DNA of 61,911 nucleotides from the NCBI GenBank assembly GCA_003022005.1, contig PXRQ01000067.1, forward strand, positions 1 to 61,911, given 5' to 3'. This document shows positions 20,001-27,742 of the stretch, piece by piece (within the stretch, counting starts at the first letter, position 1; each line of letters begins with the position of its first letter). This DNA comes from Halobacteriales archaeon QS_5_70_15. Lineage in GTDB: Archaea > Halobacteriota > Halobacteria > Halobacteriales > Haloarculaceae. The notes below the pieces were generated by a model. The model saw only the letters and a list, made by a program, of their open reading frames with translations. It was not told the DNA's origin and made no database searches. The translations under genes were made by a program, and so were the position numbers.

Positions 20001-21646
20001 ACGACGCCGTCCGCGAGGCCTACCGCGGGAGCTGGCGGGCGTTCCTCGAGGACCGCCCGCTCCCCGACTCGGTCGCGGACGACCCGGACCTCGCGAACCA
20101 GTACCGGACCGCGCTGATGAGCCTCCGAGCCGTCGAGGACAAGGCGTTCGACGGGGCGGCCATCGCCTCGCCCTCGGTGCCGTGGGGCGAGACGGTCGCC
20201 GACGAGGCCGGGACCGGCTGTGGCTACAGCTTCGTCTGGTCGCGGGACTGCTACCAGACGTTCACCGCCCTCGAGGCCGCCGGCGCCCACGACGCGGCCG
20301 TCGCCCTGCTCGAGTTCGTCTACGCCCACCAGCAGGACGACGGCGGGTTCGTCCCGCAGAACAGCTACGTCAACGGCTACCCGCGGTGGGGCGGCGAGCA
20401 GATGGACAACGTCTCGTTCCCGCAGGTGATGGCCTACCACCTCCACGAGCGCGGGTTCGGCTTCGAGGACGTCGGCTACGACTACCGGAACGTCCGGCTG
20501 TCGGCGGACTACGTCGCGCGGAACGGCCCCGCGACGACACAGGAGCGGTGGGAGGAAGAGTCGGGCTACTCGCCCTCCAGCATCGCCGCGGAGATCGCCG
20601 GCCTCGCCTGTGCGGGGAAGCTCGCCATCGAGACCGGCAACGAGGCCGACGCGCTCGTCTGGCTCGCGCTGGCCGACCGGTGGACGAACGAGGTCGAGGG
20701 CTGGACGGCCACGGGGACGGGGACGGAGCGGCACGACGAGGTCCCCTACTACGTTCGGGTGACACGGGACGGGGACCCCGACGCGGGACGGAAGCGGACG
20801 CTCGCCAACGGCGGGCCGACGCTCGACGAGCGGAACGTCGTCGACGCGGGGTTCCTCGAGCTCGTCCGGCTCGGGATCAAGCCGCCCGACGACCCCGTGA
20901 TACGGAACGCCCTGTCCGAGGTCGACGACACCCTCCGGGTCGATCTCCCGCAGGGCGCCGCGTTCTACCGGTACAACGGCGACGGCTACGGCGAGCGCGA
21001 GCGCGGCGACCAGGGCGGCCCCTACACGCCCGGGGAGTTCGGGAGGGGGCGGCTGTGGCCGCTGCTCACCGGCGAACGCGGGGAGTACGAACTGCTGTGG
21101 AGGAACCGGGAGGACGGGAACGAGGACACGGGCGGGGACGACGCCCTGCGCCCACGGGCGCTCCTCCGGGCGATGGAGGGGTTCGCCAACGCCGGCCGGA
21201 TGCTCCCCGAGCAGGTGTGGGACCGCGAGTACGGCACCGAGTACGGCTGGACGCTCGGGGAGGGGACGGGCGCGGCGACGCCGCTCGCGTGGGCGATGGC
21301 CCAGTTCGTCCGCCTGGCCCACGGCATCGACGCGGGCGAGCCCGTCGAGACGCCCGACTTCGTCCGCGAGCGCTACCTGGAACGCCGGCTCCACGAGCCC
21401 GGGCGGAGCCCCGCACTGCGGGTCGACACCCGGTTCCGCGGGGACCACATCGTCTTCTCGGGGGAGACGACGGGCGCCCTGGTCGCGATGAAGACCCCGA
21501 CCGACGCCGCGGTCGTCGAGCCCGATGACGGCGAGTTCGAGTGCGAACTCGAGATGGCCTACGGCGAGAACACCGTCGTCGTGGCCGCCGCCTCCGAGCG
21601 GGACCTCGAACGGGCGAGCACGACCGTCCGGCGGTTCACGCTCTAA
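17096..21646 (+). CDS. Double-domain GH15 glucoamylase/glucodextranase-like protein
   Basis: A 1516-residue protein with two GH15-like (alpha/alpha)6 units. The N-terminal half (about 1-640) has 'VNSGGYGYTWVGEDAWVAGS' and 'LNVWEDMLGQFTHTAATYLG', an altered GH15 core. The C-terminal half (about 690-1516) starts with a beta-sandwich and has the canonical 'GCGYSFVWSRDCYQTFTALE', 'GGFVPQNSYVNG', the acid region 'MLPEQVWDREYGTEYGWTLG' and 'ATPLAWAMAQFVRLAHG'. GH15 enzymes release glucose from alpha-1,4/1,6-glucans. No signal peptide is seen, so it probably acts in the cytoplasm on stored glucan or trehalose-type oligosaccharides. The ATG at 17096 has ACTATACG about 27 nt upstream. Confidence 0.88.
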   Translation: MRLRTALNDYKRDRAAARQYPGERRTVHGAFSGYGDRLVHVDPSGSVRDFSSSLSGLYGIDRSRLGIRTGTRTHWFDDLETIRQHYYRDTNLVETEYDVGEFTVHQYDMTLGRAHVTHVELRGEVPARAHLVAFLTLAPEGRDTGVGRLIHEDGGPDGSKAVEVFHHREHDYVTASTGLDRVEGQVPERFEEILDEGAVEFPRDVTMNRYEDAHLSGDVLVTAPLERAGRAARTTLVTQLSDHGEIARETALADLRDCATSYRTADDVREAARKWTGMDVPEGTPRGGLVEADRRVLGLLEAPSGARITAPEFDPFNVNSGGYGYTWVGEDAWVAGSLLSAADRLGLDVDEDLFESALFHCGTQRADGTWPHRVWASDGTIAPGWANATVEGGDSAEHRADTTARTVRFLATLLRERHVPEDLAGEMRGTIEAAVAAMDRSLEENGLPEPCLNVWEDMLGQFTHTAATYLGAYAAVARAPVPGWLADGARESAERVYGGLDRLWDDEFGFYALRLEDGARDSRLDASTFALVEALREYASLEGKGLTETDLDRLADHAGALLNGLYRNPRGSPVAGLARYEGDRWRTGGGDQAEERVCSLSTAVGAVGAARLGELLDGYGRSGEAFRERARNLYELLGPDGPLCTDAGYLAAGAFETPLGPAHAARLRTTAVLAEHDGLPRAATPAGPEERLHWTTGEKFGVGTVADHGGEDPSRVWFTLTEGALTELRFPRVDLLNLRTLDFLVRCPAESYLVRTHEELRPGRGEGSVDRRVEPAADDALLFRHVVTETDDGHGHEWTLTVEYAADPVHDAVVADVAFEAHDGKRYEVFAVADTAPRTPGERDRGLRLGEPGEHHLVTRDADAYTGEAVPPLLVDEDGEGYSVAVALAAADRFDWATVGVAGGDHLAEVFADGPLPEPRDRVDSDHVVLVGRLGVGGSVDGQVALGLAGTGDTAAALGEAQGALARGYDAVREAYRGSWRAFLEDRPLPDSVADDPDLANQYRTALMSLRAVEDKAFDGAAIASPSVPWGETVADEAGTGCGYSFVWSRDCYQTFTALEAAGAHDAAVALLEFVYAHQQDDGGFVPQNSYVNGYPRWGGEQMDNVSFPQVMAYHLHERGFGFEDVGYDYRNVRLSADYVARNGPATTQERWEEESGYSPSSIAAEIAGLACAGKLAIETGNEADALVWLALADRWTNEVEGWTATGTGTERHDEVPYYVRVTRDGDPDAGRKRTLANGGPTLDERNVVDAGFLELVRLGIKPPDDPVIRNALSEVDDTLRVDLPQGAAFYRYNGDGYGERERGDQGGPYTPGEFGRGRLWPLLTGERGEYELLWRNREDGNEDTGGDDALRPRALLRAMEGFANAGRMLPEQVWDREYGTEYGWTLGEGTGAATPLAWAMAQFVRLAHGIDAGEPVETPDFVRERYLERRLHEPGRSPALRVDTRFRGDHIVFSGETTGALVAMKTPTDAAVVEPDDGEFECELEMAYGENTVVVAAASERDLERASTTVRRFTL

Positions 21647-21676
21647 CGACCCAACCCGGCGCTAGTTGGCGACCGC

Positions 21677-22279
21677 TCATCCCTCGCCGTCCCCGCCGTC
21701 GTCCCCCAGCCGGACGACCCGGTCGGCCCGCTCTCGGAACGTGGCGAGGGTCTCGCGCTCGTGCCTTGAGACGCGGTCGTCGGTCCCGAGCTCGTCGCTC
21801 TCGAACGCGTTCAGCACCGCCACCCCGGCCCGGTCGCAGTAGTCCAGCAGCCGCCGGGGGTCGCCGCGCTCGTGCTGGAACGGGATCGTCGCGTCGTTGA
21901 CGAAGGCGGCCCGCGGGCGGTCCGGGAGCCCCGCCATCGCCGCCCGTGCCAGGGTCGCGTTCTCCCCGGCCAGCCGGACCGACTCGGCCACCGTCTCCCC
22001 CTCCGCGCGGGGCGCGTGGGTGTCGAGGACCGCCGCGTGGACGCCGTCCGGGAGCGGCCCGAACCGCGAGAGCCGCCCGCCCAGGACCCGCCCGTCGCGC
22101 TCGACTTCGGGGGCGAAGTCGAGGACGACGACCCCCTCGACGCCCCGCGAGCCGACCCACGCCTCGAGCGCACGGGCGGTCAGCCGGGTCTTCCCGACGT
22201 TCGATGGACCCACCACGAGCGTCGTCCCCGAGAGCGGGAACGGGAGGTCCTCGCTCCCGTCGGCGTCGGAGCTCGTCAT
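21677..22279 (-). CDS. P-loop NTPase paired with the Nramp-like transporter
   Basis: A 200-residue NTP-binding protein: Walker A 'VVGPSNVGKTRLTARALEAW' (about residues 22-41) and a Walker-B-like hydrophobic strand ending in Asp in 'EGVVVLDFAPEVERDGR' or 'HAAVLDTHAPRAEG'. Later 'PRAAFVNDATIPFQHER' and 'AVLNAFESDELG' are conserved-looking. I do not recognise a named family. Its ATG overlaps the stop of the Nramp-like gene (ATGA), so the two are translationally coupled and probably work together, for example in regulating or powering transport or handling the imported ligand. That role is inference. Confidence 0.7.
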   Translation of the reverse strand: MTSSDADGSEDLPFPLSGTTLVVGPSNVGKTRLTARALEAWVGSRGVEGVVVLDFAPEVERDGRVLGGRLSRFGPLPDGVHAAVLDTHAPRAEGETVAESVRLAGENATLARAAMAGLPDRPRAAFVNDATIPFQHERGDPRRLLDYCDRAGVAVLNAFESDELGTDDRVSRHERETLATFRERADRVVRLGDDGGDGEG

Positions 22280-23640
22280 GCCGCCGACGCGCCGCCGACC
22301 GCCTCGCGGGCGTACTTCCCGACCAGCACGAGGGTGGCGACGCCGAGGACGAGGGCGAACGCCGCGACGAACGTCGGTAGCGGGTCGCCGAGGTCCGGGA
22401 GCGCCCGCGAGCGGACGAAGTTGGCGGCGATAGTGGTCGTGACGGCGAGGAGGACGACCCCGCCGAGGTTCGTGGCGAGCGAGGTGGGTTCCGGGACCGC
22501 CTCGCCGTTCAGCAGATAGAGGACGACGGCGATGGCGAACGGCGTGCCGACGAGGCCGAACGCGAGCACGAGCACGAGCAGGGGGAAGAACGCGCCGCCG
22601 AGGAACGCCCCCAGGCCCGAGAGGAGCGCCACGACGACCAGCAGCGCCCGGTACCGCGCGTCCGAGACGTCGGTGTCCCAGCCGAGCTTGTCCGCGAGCA
22701 GGTACGGTGGAACGACGGTGTTGCCGCCGAGGGTCGAGACCGCCGCCCCCCAGAGCCCGAGGAGGAAGAGCCACTTCGCGTTCGGTCCGACCAGCGGGCC
22801 GAGCGCCTGTGCGGCCGCGACAGCCGTGAGTTCGCTCGCCTCGATCTCCGGGGAGTGGAGCACACCGGCCGCGACGAGGAAGATCGCGAGGCTGTAGATC
22901 CCGAAGGCGACGAGCATCGACGCGCCGACGTCGAACGTCGCGAGCCCGTACTCCCGGCTCGTCCACTCCCGTGCGCGCATGGTGTACGAGTGCATCGTGA
23001 TCAGTGTGACGTGGACCGCACCGCCCAGAACGCCCGCGGCGACGAGCGCGCCGTCCACGCCGGCCGGTATCCGGGGGACGAGCCCCGTCGCGGCGCTCGC
23101 GGGGTCGACCGGGACGACGAGCAGCGAGGCGAGGAAGGCGAGGACGACGGCGCTCACGAGGAGTTTGGCGAGGAGTTCGACGAACCGGTAGCCCCGGCCG
23201 GCGAGGCCGAGCGCCAGGATCACGGCCCACGCGACGCCCCAGATCCGCGCGTTGACGCCGGTGACCGTGGCGCTCACGTCCGCGAGCCCCTTCATGATGA
23301 CCAGCTGTGCGAGCCCTGCCGCGAGCACCGTGTCGACCACGAGCACCCACGCCCACCCCTCCCCGAGGTGGCGCTCGACGACCGAGACGATCCCCGCCTC
23401 GGTCAGCAGGCCGAGCCGCATCGCGAGGTACTGGGCGGCCGCGCCGAGGACCGCCGAGAGCACGACGACCCACAGCAGCGCGTAGCCGAACGTCGCGCCC
23501 GCCGTGACGACGCTCGCCATCGTCGCCGGTCCGGCCGCGACCGCGCCAGCGACCCACGAGGGACCCATCTCCGAGAGGTAGGTCCCGAGGTCCCCCTCGA
23601 TCACCGCCCGCACGTCGTGGCGTCCGGAGTCCGTGCTCAT
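22276..23640 (-). CDS. Nramp-superfamily transporter with non-canonical substrate motifs
   Basis: 454 residues and about 11 transmembrane helices of the LeuT/Nramp fold. The family start 'YLSEMGPSWVAGAVAAGPAT' shows the first discontinuous helix, but the metal-binding DPGN of true Mn/Fe Nramp proteins is GPAT here (residues 37-40), and the helix-6 MPH motif appears as 'TMHS' (near residue 215). A divalent-metal substrate is therefore doubtful. It is the first gene of a two-gene operon with a P-loop NTPase and is preceded by a motif shared with two thiamine-gene promoters (23690-23704), which suggests a vitamin- or pyrimidine-related substrate. TATA-like CCTTTTGC lies about 27 nt before ATG 23640. 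Confidence 0.8.
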   Translation of the reverse strand: MSTDSGRHDVRAVIEGDLGTYLSEMGPSWVAGAVAAGPATMASVVTAGATFGYALLWVVVLSAVLGAAAQYLAMRLGLLTEAGIVSVVERHLGEGWAWVLVVDTVLAAGLAQLVIMKGLADVSATVTGVNARIWGVAWAVILALGLAGRGYRFVELLAKLLVSAVVLAFLASLLVVPVDPASAATGLVPRIPAGVDGALVAAGVLGGAVHVTLITMHSYTMRAREWTSREYGLATFDVGASMLVAFGIYSLAIFLVAAGVLHSPEIEASELTAVAAAQALGPLVGPNAKWLFLLGLWGAAVSTLGGNTVVPPYLLADKLGWDTDVSDARYRALLVVVALLSGLGAFLGGAFFPLLVLVLAFGLVGTPFAIAVVLYLLNGEAVPEPTSLATNLGGVVLLAVTTTIAANFVRSRALPDLGDPLPTFVAAFALVLGVATLVLVGKYAREAVGGASAA

Positions 23641-23689
23641 CCCGGACCGGCTACCGACCGCCGGTGCAAAAGGCTTGCCACCCGGTAGT

Positions 23690-23704
23690 ACCACTTGGTG
23701 AAAC
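23690..23704 (+). promoter_or_regulatory. Candidate ThiR operator, copy A
   Basis: ACCACTTGGTGAAAC. Its core ACCA-CT-TGGT is a dyad. It lies just upstream of the TATA-like element of the Nramp-like gene and matches copies B (25336-25350) and C (27725-27739) under the consensus ACYMCKTGGTDAWMC. The link to ThiR is inferred from the genes controlled, not shown. Confidence 0.5.
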
Positions 23705-23740
23705 AGCCGGGAGGCCGGCGCGAACCCGGGGAATGCCGCC

Positions 23741-25271
23741 TCAGTCGTCCGTCTCGGTGCCGCCGGACGGGGCGTCGAGCCGGCGGATCTCCCGGGAGAG
23801 GCGGTCGAGGTCGAACCCGGCGTCGGAGAGTCGAGTGGTGAGGACGGTCAGGGCCGTCGAGACGACCGCCGCGCCGACGAACGCGTACAGGAAGTCGGGG
23901 GCTGGGAGCGCCGGCCCGACGACGGGCAGTCCCGCAAGCGCCGACCGTATCAGCGGGTTCGGGAAGTACACCAGGCCGACGGCGAGGCCGGCGACGCTCG
24001 AGGCGAGGACGCCCCCGCCCGACGCCCGCTCGGAGTAGAGGCCGGAGAGCAGGGGGACCATCACCGCGGCGCCGAGCAGATCAGCGAGCAGGAACAGTCG
24101 GAGGACGCTCCGCGCACGCAGGCTCACGTAGATCGCGGCGAGCGCGGCGACGACGGTGAGCACGCGGGCGCCGAGCGTGAGCGTCCGGTCGGAGGGGTCG
24201 GCGAGCAGTCGCGGGAGGTCCGCGGTGACGACGCTCGCCATCGCGTTGAACAGCGTGTCGGCCGTGCTCGTCACGAGCAGGAGCGCCAGCAGGACCACGA
24301 CGAGGACGAGCCACTGGGGAAACGCCTCGTTCAGCAGGACGAAGAAGGCGATGCTGGCGTTGTGGGCCTCGCTCGCGGGGTCGGTGACGATGTCGACGTA
24401 GCCGCGCGCGGCGACGCCGAACAGTCCGGCGAGGAGGACGATCAGGAAGTTGACGACGGCGGCGGTCCGGAACCCGTCGCGAAGGGTCTCGGCGTCGCGG
24501 GCGGCGTAGACCCGCTGCCACCACGTCTGGTTGATGAGCTCGGCGCCGAGGATGGCGATGGCCACCCAGAAGCCGAACCGAAGGCCCGTGAAGAACGTCG
24601 GGTCGAGCAGCGAGGGGTCCGCCGCGGCCACCTGCGCGTGGACCGCGCCGGGACCGCCGAGCGCGAGCACCGCCCCGACCGCGCTCAGGGCCAGCAGCGG
24701 GAGGACGAGCAGCACCTGGACGGTGTCGGTGAAGATGCTCGCGCGGAGGCCGCCGTAGGCGGTGTAGACGAGGACCGCGCCGCCGACGAGCGAGGCGGTC
24801 TGCCACCGGGGGACCCCGGCGACCAGCTGGAGCGCGCTCGTGATGCCCGTCAGTTCCGCCGCGAGGAAGACGAACATGTAGAAGAGGCTCACCAGGAGGA
24901 CGAAGGCGTACATCGCGGGGCCGTACCGGACGAGGGCGTACTCGGTCAGCGAGTGCCCCTCGGGGATGAGTTCGCGGATGCGGGGGCCGAGCGTCACGAA
25001 GGCGAGCATCGGGAGCGCCTCGCCGACGGCGTAGCCCGCCACCGGCGACGCCGCCGAACGCCGCGCCCGCCTCCGCCGGCGAAAGCAGTATCCAGACCCC
25101 CATCACGGACGCCACCAGCGTCGCGGTCGTCGCGCCTCGACCGGTGGAGTCGCGCGCGCTGATGAAGTCTTCGACCGACCCGATCCGCCCGCGCGAGTAC
25201 CAGAGCCCGAGGGCGGTGAACGCGGCGAGCGTGGCCGCCATCAGCCCGAGCGCGACGCCGGAACTCACCAT
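23741..25271 (-). pseudogene. Sodium:solute symporter family (SSS) permease, frameshifted
   Basis: Two frames make one complete SSS transporter. The first about 75 residues (from ATG 25271) read 'FTALGLWYSRGRIGSVEDFI' and 'WILLSPAEAGAAFGG', helix 1 and the start of helix 2. The remainder (433 residues, about 25050 to 23741) continues 'AGYAVGEALPMLAFVTLGPR' and keeps the remaining helices, including 'GYVDIVTDP' and 'LLVTSTADTLFNAMAS'. Removing one base near 25043-25055 (a GGTGGCGGG stretch on the coding strand) restores 'FGGVAVAGYAVGEALP'. GGTGAGG, 3-9 nt before the ATG, is a good ribosome-binding site. Divergent from thiR with a shared candidate operator, so a thiamine-precursor substrate is plausible. 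Confidence 0.75.
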
Positions 25272-25335
25272 CTGTCCTCACCCGTCGTGGTCATCGGTCC
25301 ACCCTACGGCGCGACCGGTAATAAAACCCGATTAT

Positions 25336-25350
25336 ACTACTTGGTTATCC
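25336..25350 (+). promoter_or_regulatory. Candidate ThiR operator, copy B (between SSS and thiR)
   Basis: ACTACTTGGTTATCC, matching copies A and C. It lies between the TATA-like elements of the two divergent genes: TTTTATTA (about 25317-25324, for the SSS gene) and GTATAAAC (about 25364-25371, for thiR). A bound regulator could control both, including autoregulation of thiR. Confidence 0.5.
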
Positions 25351-25394
25351 CCCGGGCGAGGTACGTATAAACGGCACCGGGCCGAGGCGGAGGT

Positions 25395-26321
25395 ATGTCG
25401 CTGGTGCTGCCGAGCGAGATCGTCGTCGAGCGCTTCCTGCCGACCGTGCGGGCGATGCTCGCGAGCCGGCTTCACGACCGGGGGCTCACCCAGCAGGAGG
25501 TCGCGGACCGGCTCGGGGTGACCCAGGCCGCGGTGAGCAAGTACGTGAGCGGCCGGGCGACCGTCGAGGAGCGGTTCAGCGAGGACCCCCGAACGGTGGC
25601 GACGGTCGAACGGCTCGCGGACGGGCTGGCCTCTGGGGACATGGACGGCTACGACGCGCTGGCCGAACTGCTCGAACTGGTCCGCGAGTTCGAGGACCGG
25701 GGCCCGATCTGCGAGGTCCACGAGGCGGAGATGCCCGAACTGCGCGGGCTCGGCTGTGACCTCTGCGTTCGCGGGGCGGACGCGGCGGTGGCCGCGGAGC
25801 GCGAGGCGCTGGCGAGCGTCCGGAAGGCGGCCCGAGTCCTCGCGACAGCGCCCGGCGTGGCCCGGTACGTCCCGAACGTCGGAACGAACGCGGGGACGGC
25901 ACTGCCGGACCCGGCCGACGTCACCGACGTCGCCGCGATACCCGGCCGGATCTACGCCGTCGGCGGCCGGGTCGAGGTCCCCGCCAACCCCGAGTTCGGG
26001 GCCTCCCGGAACGTCGCGAGGACGGTCCTCGCCGCCAACGGGGCCGACCCCTCGATCCGCGGGGCGGTGAACCTCGCGACCCGCGACGACCTGTTCGCCG
26101 CGGCCCGCGACCGGGGTATCGACCCCCTGGAGTTCGACGCCGACTACGAGGACCGCGGCGAGCGGCTGCGGGAGGCCTTCCGCGAGCACGGCGTCCCGCG
26201 GGTGTGCTACCACCGGGGCGCGTTCGGTATCGAACCGATCACGTACGTCCTCGGAGAAACCGCGGTGGAGGCCGCCGAACTCGCCGTCGACCTCGTGGCG
26301 GCCGCGAGCGATGGGGCGTAG
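25395..26321 (+). CDS. thiR: ThiR-type regulator (HTH + ThiN ligand domain)
   Basis: 308 residues. The N-terminus is an XRE-like helix-turn-helix ('GLTQQEVADRLGVTQAAVSK', about 31-50); a Cys-containing linker ('CEVHE', 'LGCDLC', about 100-125) follows; the rest (about 130-300) is a ThiN domain ('VARYVPNVGTNAGTALPDP', 'GRVEVPANPEFGASRNVART', 'VNLATRDDL'). Archaeal HTH-ThiN proteins (ThiR) sense thiamine phosphates through the inactive ThiN domain and control thiamine synthesis and uptake. Position between an SSS transporter and tenA/thiD supports this. A TATA-like GTATAAAC 25-31 nt upstream suggests a leaderless ATG at 25395. Confidence 0.9.
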   Translation: MSLVLPSEIVVERFLPTVRAMLASRLHDRGLTQQEVADRLGVTQAAVSKYVSGRATVEERFSEDPRTVATVERLADGLASGDMDGYDALAELLELVREFEDRGPICEVHEAEMPELRGLGCDLCVRGADAAVAAEREALASVRKAARVLATAPGVARYVPNVGTNAGTALPDPADVTDVAAIPGRIYAVGGRVEVPANPEFGASRNVARTVLAANGADPSIRGAVNLATRDDLFAAARDRGIDPLEFDADYEDRGERLREAFREHGVPRVCYHRGAFGIEPITYVLGETAVEAAELAVDLVAAASDGA

Positions 26322-26338
26322 CCGCCGGGGCCGGACGG

Positions 26339-27025
26339 CTACTCGTAGGCCATCTCGAAGAACGTGGCCTCCAGCGAGACCGTTCTCCGAAAGAGCCGTT
26401 CGACGCGGCGCCGGCGGCGCTCCGACAGCGACGGCCCGTGCTCGTCGAGTTCGTCGCGCAGCCACCCGACGAACGACTCGAACTCGGGGGCCTCGTGGAG
26501 TGCGACCCACTCGCGCAGGTAGAACGCCTCGGGGGGGTCCGACACGTTCGACGCCCACGTCAGGTAGATCCACTCCGCGGGGACCAGCACCGCCAGCGTC
26601 TCCTCGTATCCTCCCTCGTGGGCGGCCCGGACGAGCAGGTCCTCGAACGCCTCGGTGACTCCGGTCATCGCGGGGTCCGTCCGATCCGCCTCGGGGACGC
26701 CGAGCGCGTCGAACGATCGCTCGAAGTAATCGTTCTCCTCGTCGGTCAGCGTCCCGAGGAACCCCGAGAGCCGGGCCTTCGCCTCCATCGTCGGCGCGGT
26801 CCCGACCGCGTGGCCGAACGCGCCCGTCAGCGTCCCCACGAACGCGTAGTCCTGGACGAGGTAGCGCCGGAAGACGGCGTCCTCGAGCGTCCCCGCCCCG
26901 AGTTCGCGCACGAACCGGTGTTCGGTCGCACGGGTCCAGTCCGGCTCGGACCGCTCGCGCAGCCACTCCGTGAAGCGGGCGTCCGGCCGGTCGGCCGCGT
27001 ACGCCTCGAACGTCTCCGCCGTCAT
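26339..27025 (-). CDS. TenA-E-type thiaminase II-like protein
   Basis: A 228-residue helical TenA-fold protein ('HRFVRELGAGTLEDAVFRRY', 'VQDYAFVGTLTGAFGHAVG', 'YFERSFDALGVPEA', 'LVPAEWIYLTWAS'). Where classical TenA has the nucleophilic cysteine, this one has Glu (about residue 151), the signature of the TenA-E branch, which is thought to process N-formyl aminopyrimidine intermediates in thiamine salvage. Its ATG overlaps the stop of the upstream tenA-C gene by 4 bp (ATGA), so the two are made from one message and probably act in sequence on degraded thiamine. Confidence 0.85.
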   Translation of the reverse strand: MTAETFEAYAADRPDARFTEWLRERSEPDWTRATEHRFVRELGAGTLEDAVFRRYLVQDYAFVGTLTGAFGHAVGTAPTMEAKARLSGFLGTLTDEENDYFERSFDALGVPEADRTDPAMTGVTEAFEDLLVRAAHEGGYEETLAVLVPAEWIYLTWASNVSDPPEAFYLREWVALHEAPEFESFVGWLRDELDEHGPSLSERRRRRVERLFRRTVSLEATFFEMAYE

Positions 27026-27687
27026 ACCTCCCACTCCTCCCGCCTCCACGCGGCGTCCCAGAACCGGTACTCGTAGCGGGCCGAGGTCAGGAACAGCTCC
27101 CGGTAGCGCTCGCGCTCGCCGGCGGTCGCGTCGGCTGCCACCTCGTCCATAAGGTCCAGACACCACCCCGTGAGTTCGGTGAACTCCTCGCCCGCGTAGG
27201 TGTCGATCCACTCGGCGTACCGCTCGTCGTCGGGCTTGCCCTCGGCGTCGAGCCGCTTTCCCGTCTCGTTGAACCCCCACATGCAGGGGAGAAGCGCGGC
27301 CACGATGTCACCGAAGGAGTCGAGCGCGGCGGTGCGAACGAGGAAGTCGGTGTACGCCCGCGTCGTCGGCGAGGGATCGGTCGACTCGAGCTCCGCCTCG
27401 CTGATCCCGAACTCCGCGGCGTACGACCGGTGGAGGTCCATCTCGACGTTCACCGTCGACTCGAGCAGGTCCGCGAACGTCCCCATGTGCTCGAGCGTCG
27501 GCGCCTTCGCCGCCCCGAGAGCGAAGGTTCGGGAGTACTCGATCAGGTAGACGTAGTCCTGCCGCACCCAGTACCGGAACGGTGCCTCGTCGAGCGTCCC
27601 CGCGCCGAGTTCCCGGACCATCGGGTGGTCGAGAATGGCCGTCCAGACCTCCTCGGCGTCCTCGCGTATCTCGTCCGTGAACGCCAT
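27022..27687 (-). CDS. tenA: TenA-C-type aminopyrimidine aminohydrolase (thiaminase II)
   Basis: 221 residues, TenA fold. The catalytic cysteine is visible at residue 135 in 'AALLPCMWGFNETGKRL'; 'FRYWVRQDYVYLIEYSRTFA' and the C-terminal 'LFLTSARYEYRFWDAAWR' carry other active-site residues. It hydrolyses the aminomethyl group of amino-HMP to HMP for thiamine salvage. First gene of a two-gene operon with the TenA-E protein. Divergent from thiD-thiN across a 55-bp gap that holds a TATA-like element for each side and candidate operator copy C. Confidence 0.9.
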   Translation of the reverse strand: MAFTDEIREDAEEVWTAILDHPMVRELGAGTLDEAPFRYWVRQDYVYLIEYSRTFALGAAKAPTLEHMGTFADLLESTVNVEMDLHRSYAAEFGISEAELESTDPSPTTRAYTDFLVRTAALDSFGDIVAALLPCMWGFNETGKRLDAEGKPDDERYAEWIDTYAGEEFTELTGWCLDLMDEVAADATAGERERYRELFLTSARYEYRFWDAAWRREEWEV

Positions 27688-27724
27688 GTCCGGGGGTGAC
27701 ACGAGCGTCCGGTAAAGTGTTATG

Positions 27725-27739
27725 ACTCCGTGGTAAAAC
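27725..27739 (+). promoter_or_regulatory. Candidate ThiR operator, copy C (between tenA and thiD)
   Basis: ACTCCGTGGTAAAAC, agreeing with copies A and B at the TGGT core and the A-rich right side. It lies directly downstream of the TATA-like GTGTTATG of thiD and about 40-50 bp upstream of tenA, where binding could block or control both divergent promoters. Confidence 0.45.
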
Positions 27740-27742
27740 TAC

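Noticed and set aside
16637..21448. A 1603-codon open frame antisense to the GH15 gene
   Set aside because: It is an artefact of high GC: its product is Arg/Pro/Val-rich without recognisable domains, while the plus strand encodes an intact GH15 protein.
25264..25293. A 9-codon leader ORF (MTTTGEDRW) overlapping the SSS start
   Set aside because: It may simply be the untranslated leader, since it contains the GGTGAGG ribosome-binding sequence of the SSS gene; no regulatory codons are evident.
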